From Lachnospiraceae bacterium UBA3814 (GTDB lineage: Bacteria > Bacillota > Clostridia > Lachnospirales > Lachnospiraceae): DNA of 6,234 bases. The stretch is from positions 1 to 6,234 of the forward strand of contig DFEA01000099.1 of NCBI GenBank assembly GCA_002368575.1. The letters run 5' to 3'. A program made the translations under genes and the position numbers. Position 1 is the stretch's first letter. Every line of letters starts with the position of its first letter. Of the stretch, positions 6,222-6,234 are shown in pieces. The notes beneath the pieces were generated by a model. The model ran no database searches. It was given only the letters and a program-made list of their open reading frames with translations, and was not told the origin of the DNA.

Positions 6222-6234
6222 CAGGCCAATGTCA

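Noticed and set aside
6230..6234. TGACA at the right edge as the -35 of the fusion gene promoter
   Set aside because: Only 11 bp separate it from the TATAAT at 6218-6213, too close for a -35; the true -35 region would be outside the window.

Overview
The window holds four genes of a molybdenum hydroxylase (xanthine dehydrogenase family) locus. Three are on the minus strand: an Fe-S/molybdopterin fusion enzyme (3558-6155), an XdhA-type molybdopterin subunit (536-2848) and the N-terminal 60% of an XdhB-type FAD subunit (1-533, cut by the window edge). One is on the plus strand between the two large genes: a MocA-type molybdopterin cytidylyltransferase (2940-3581). Coding density is very high. 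The only non-coding stretches are a 91-bp divergent region (2849-2939) and the leader of the fusion gene (6156-6234). No RNA genes, mobile elements or CRISPR arrays were seen.

Organism: strong GGAGG-type ribosome binding sites, roughly balanced base composition, frequent AGG/AGA, ATA and CTT codons, and an enzyme resembling the selenium-dependent xanthine dehydrogenase family all fit an anaerobic Bacillota (Clostridia, possibly a gut Lachnospiraceae-like purine degrader). This is an inference from codon use and gene content; genus cannot be given.

Layout in minus-strand transcription order: an extended -10 promoter near 6213-6221 and a leader of about 50 nt lead into the fusion enzyme gene. 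Its 3' end overlaps the 3' end of the convergent mocA gene by 24 bp. mocA starts at the divergent region, which carries a plus-strand promoter and two adjacent perfect inverted repeats. On the other side of that region xdhA starts, followed after 2 bp by xdhB, with xdhC (the separate 2Fe-2S subunit) expected just beyond the left edge. A hairpin plus T-run inside mocA, read on the minus strand, may stop transcripts coming out of the fusion gene.

Working together: MocA would add CMP to molybdopterin to give the cytosine dinucleotide cofactor used by bacterial Mo-hydroxylases. XdhA+XdhB(+XdhC) would form a three-subunit hydroxylase with Mo, FAD and 2Fe-2S centres. The fusion protein carries two 2Fe-2S clusters and Mo but no FAD domain, so it needs another electron partner. 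The two catalytic subunits differ at a substrate-pocket position (Glu in the fusion enzyme, Gln in XdhA), which suggests different substrates within purine or N-heterocycle catabolism. The gene families are known; the regulatory arrangement around mocA is the part most worth a second look.
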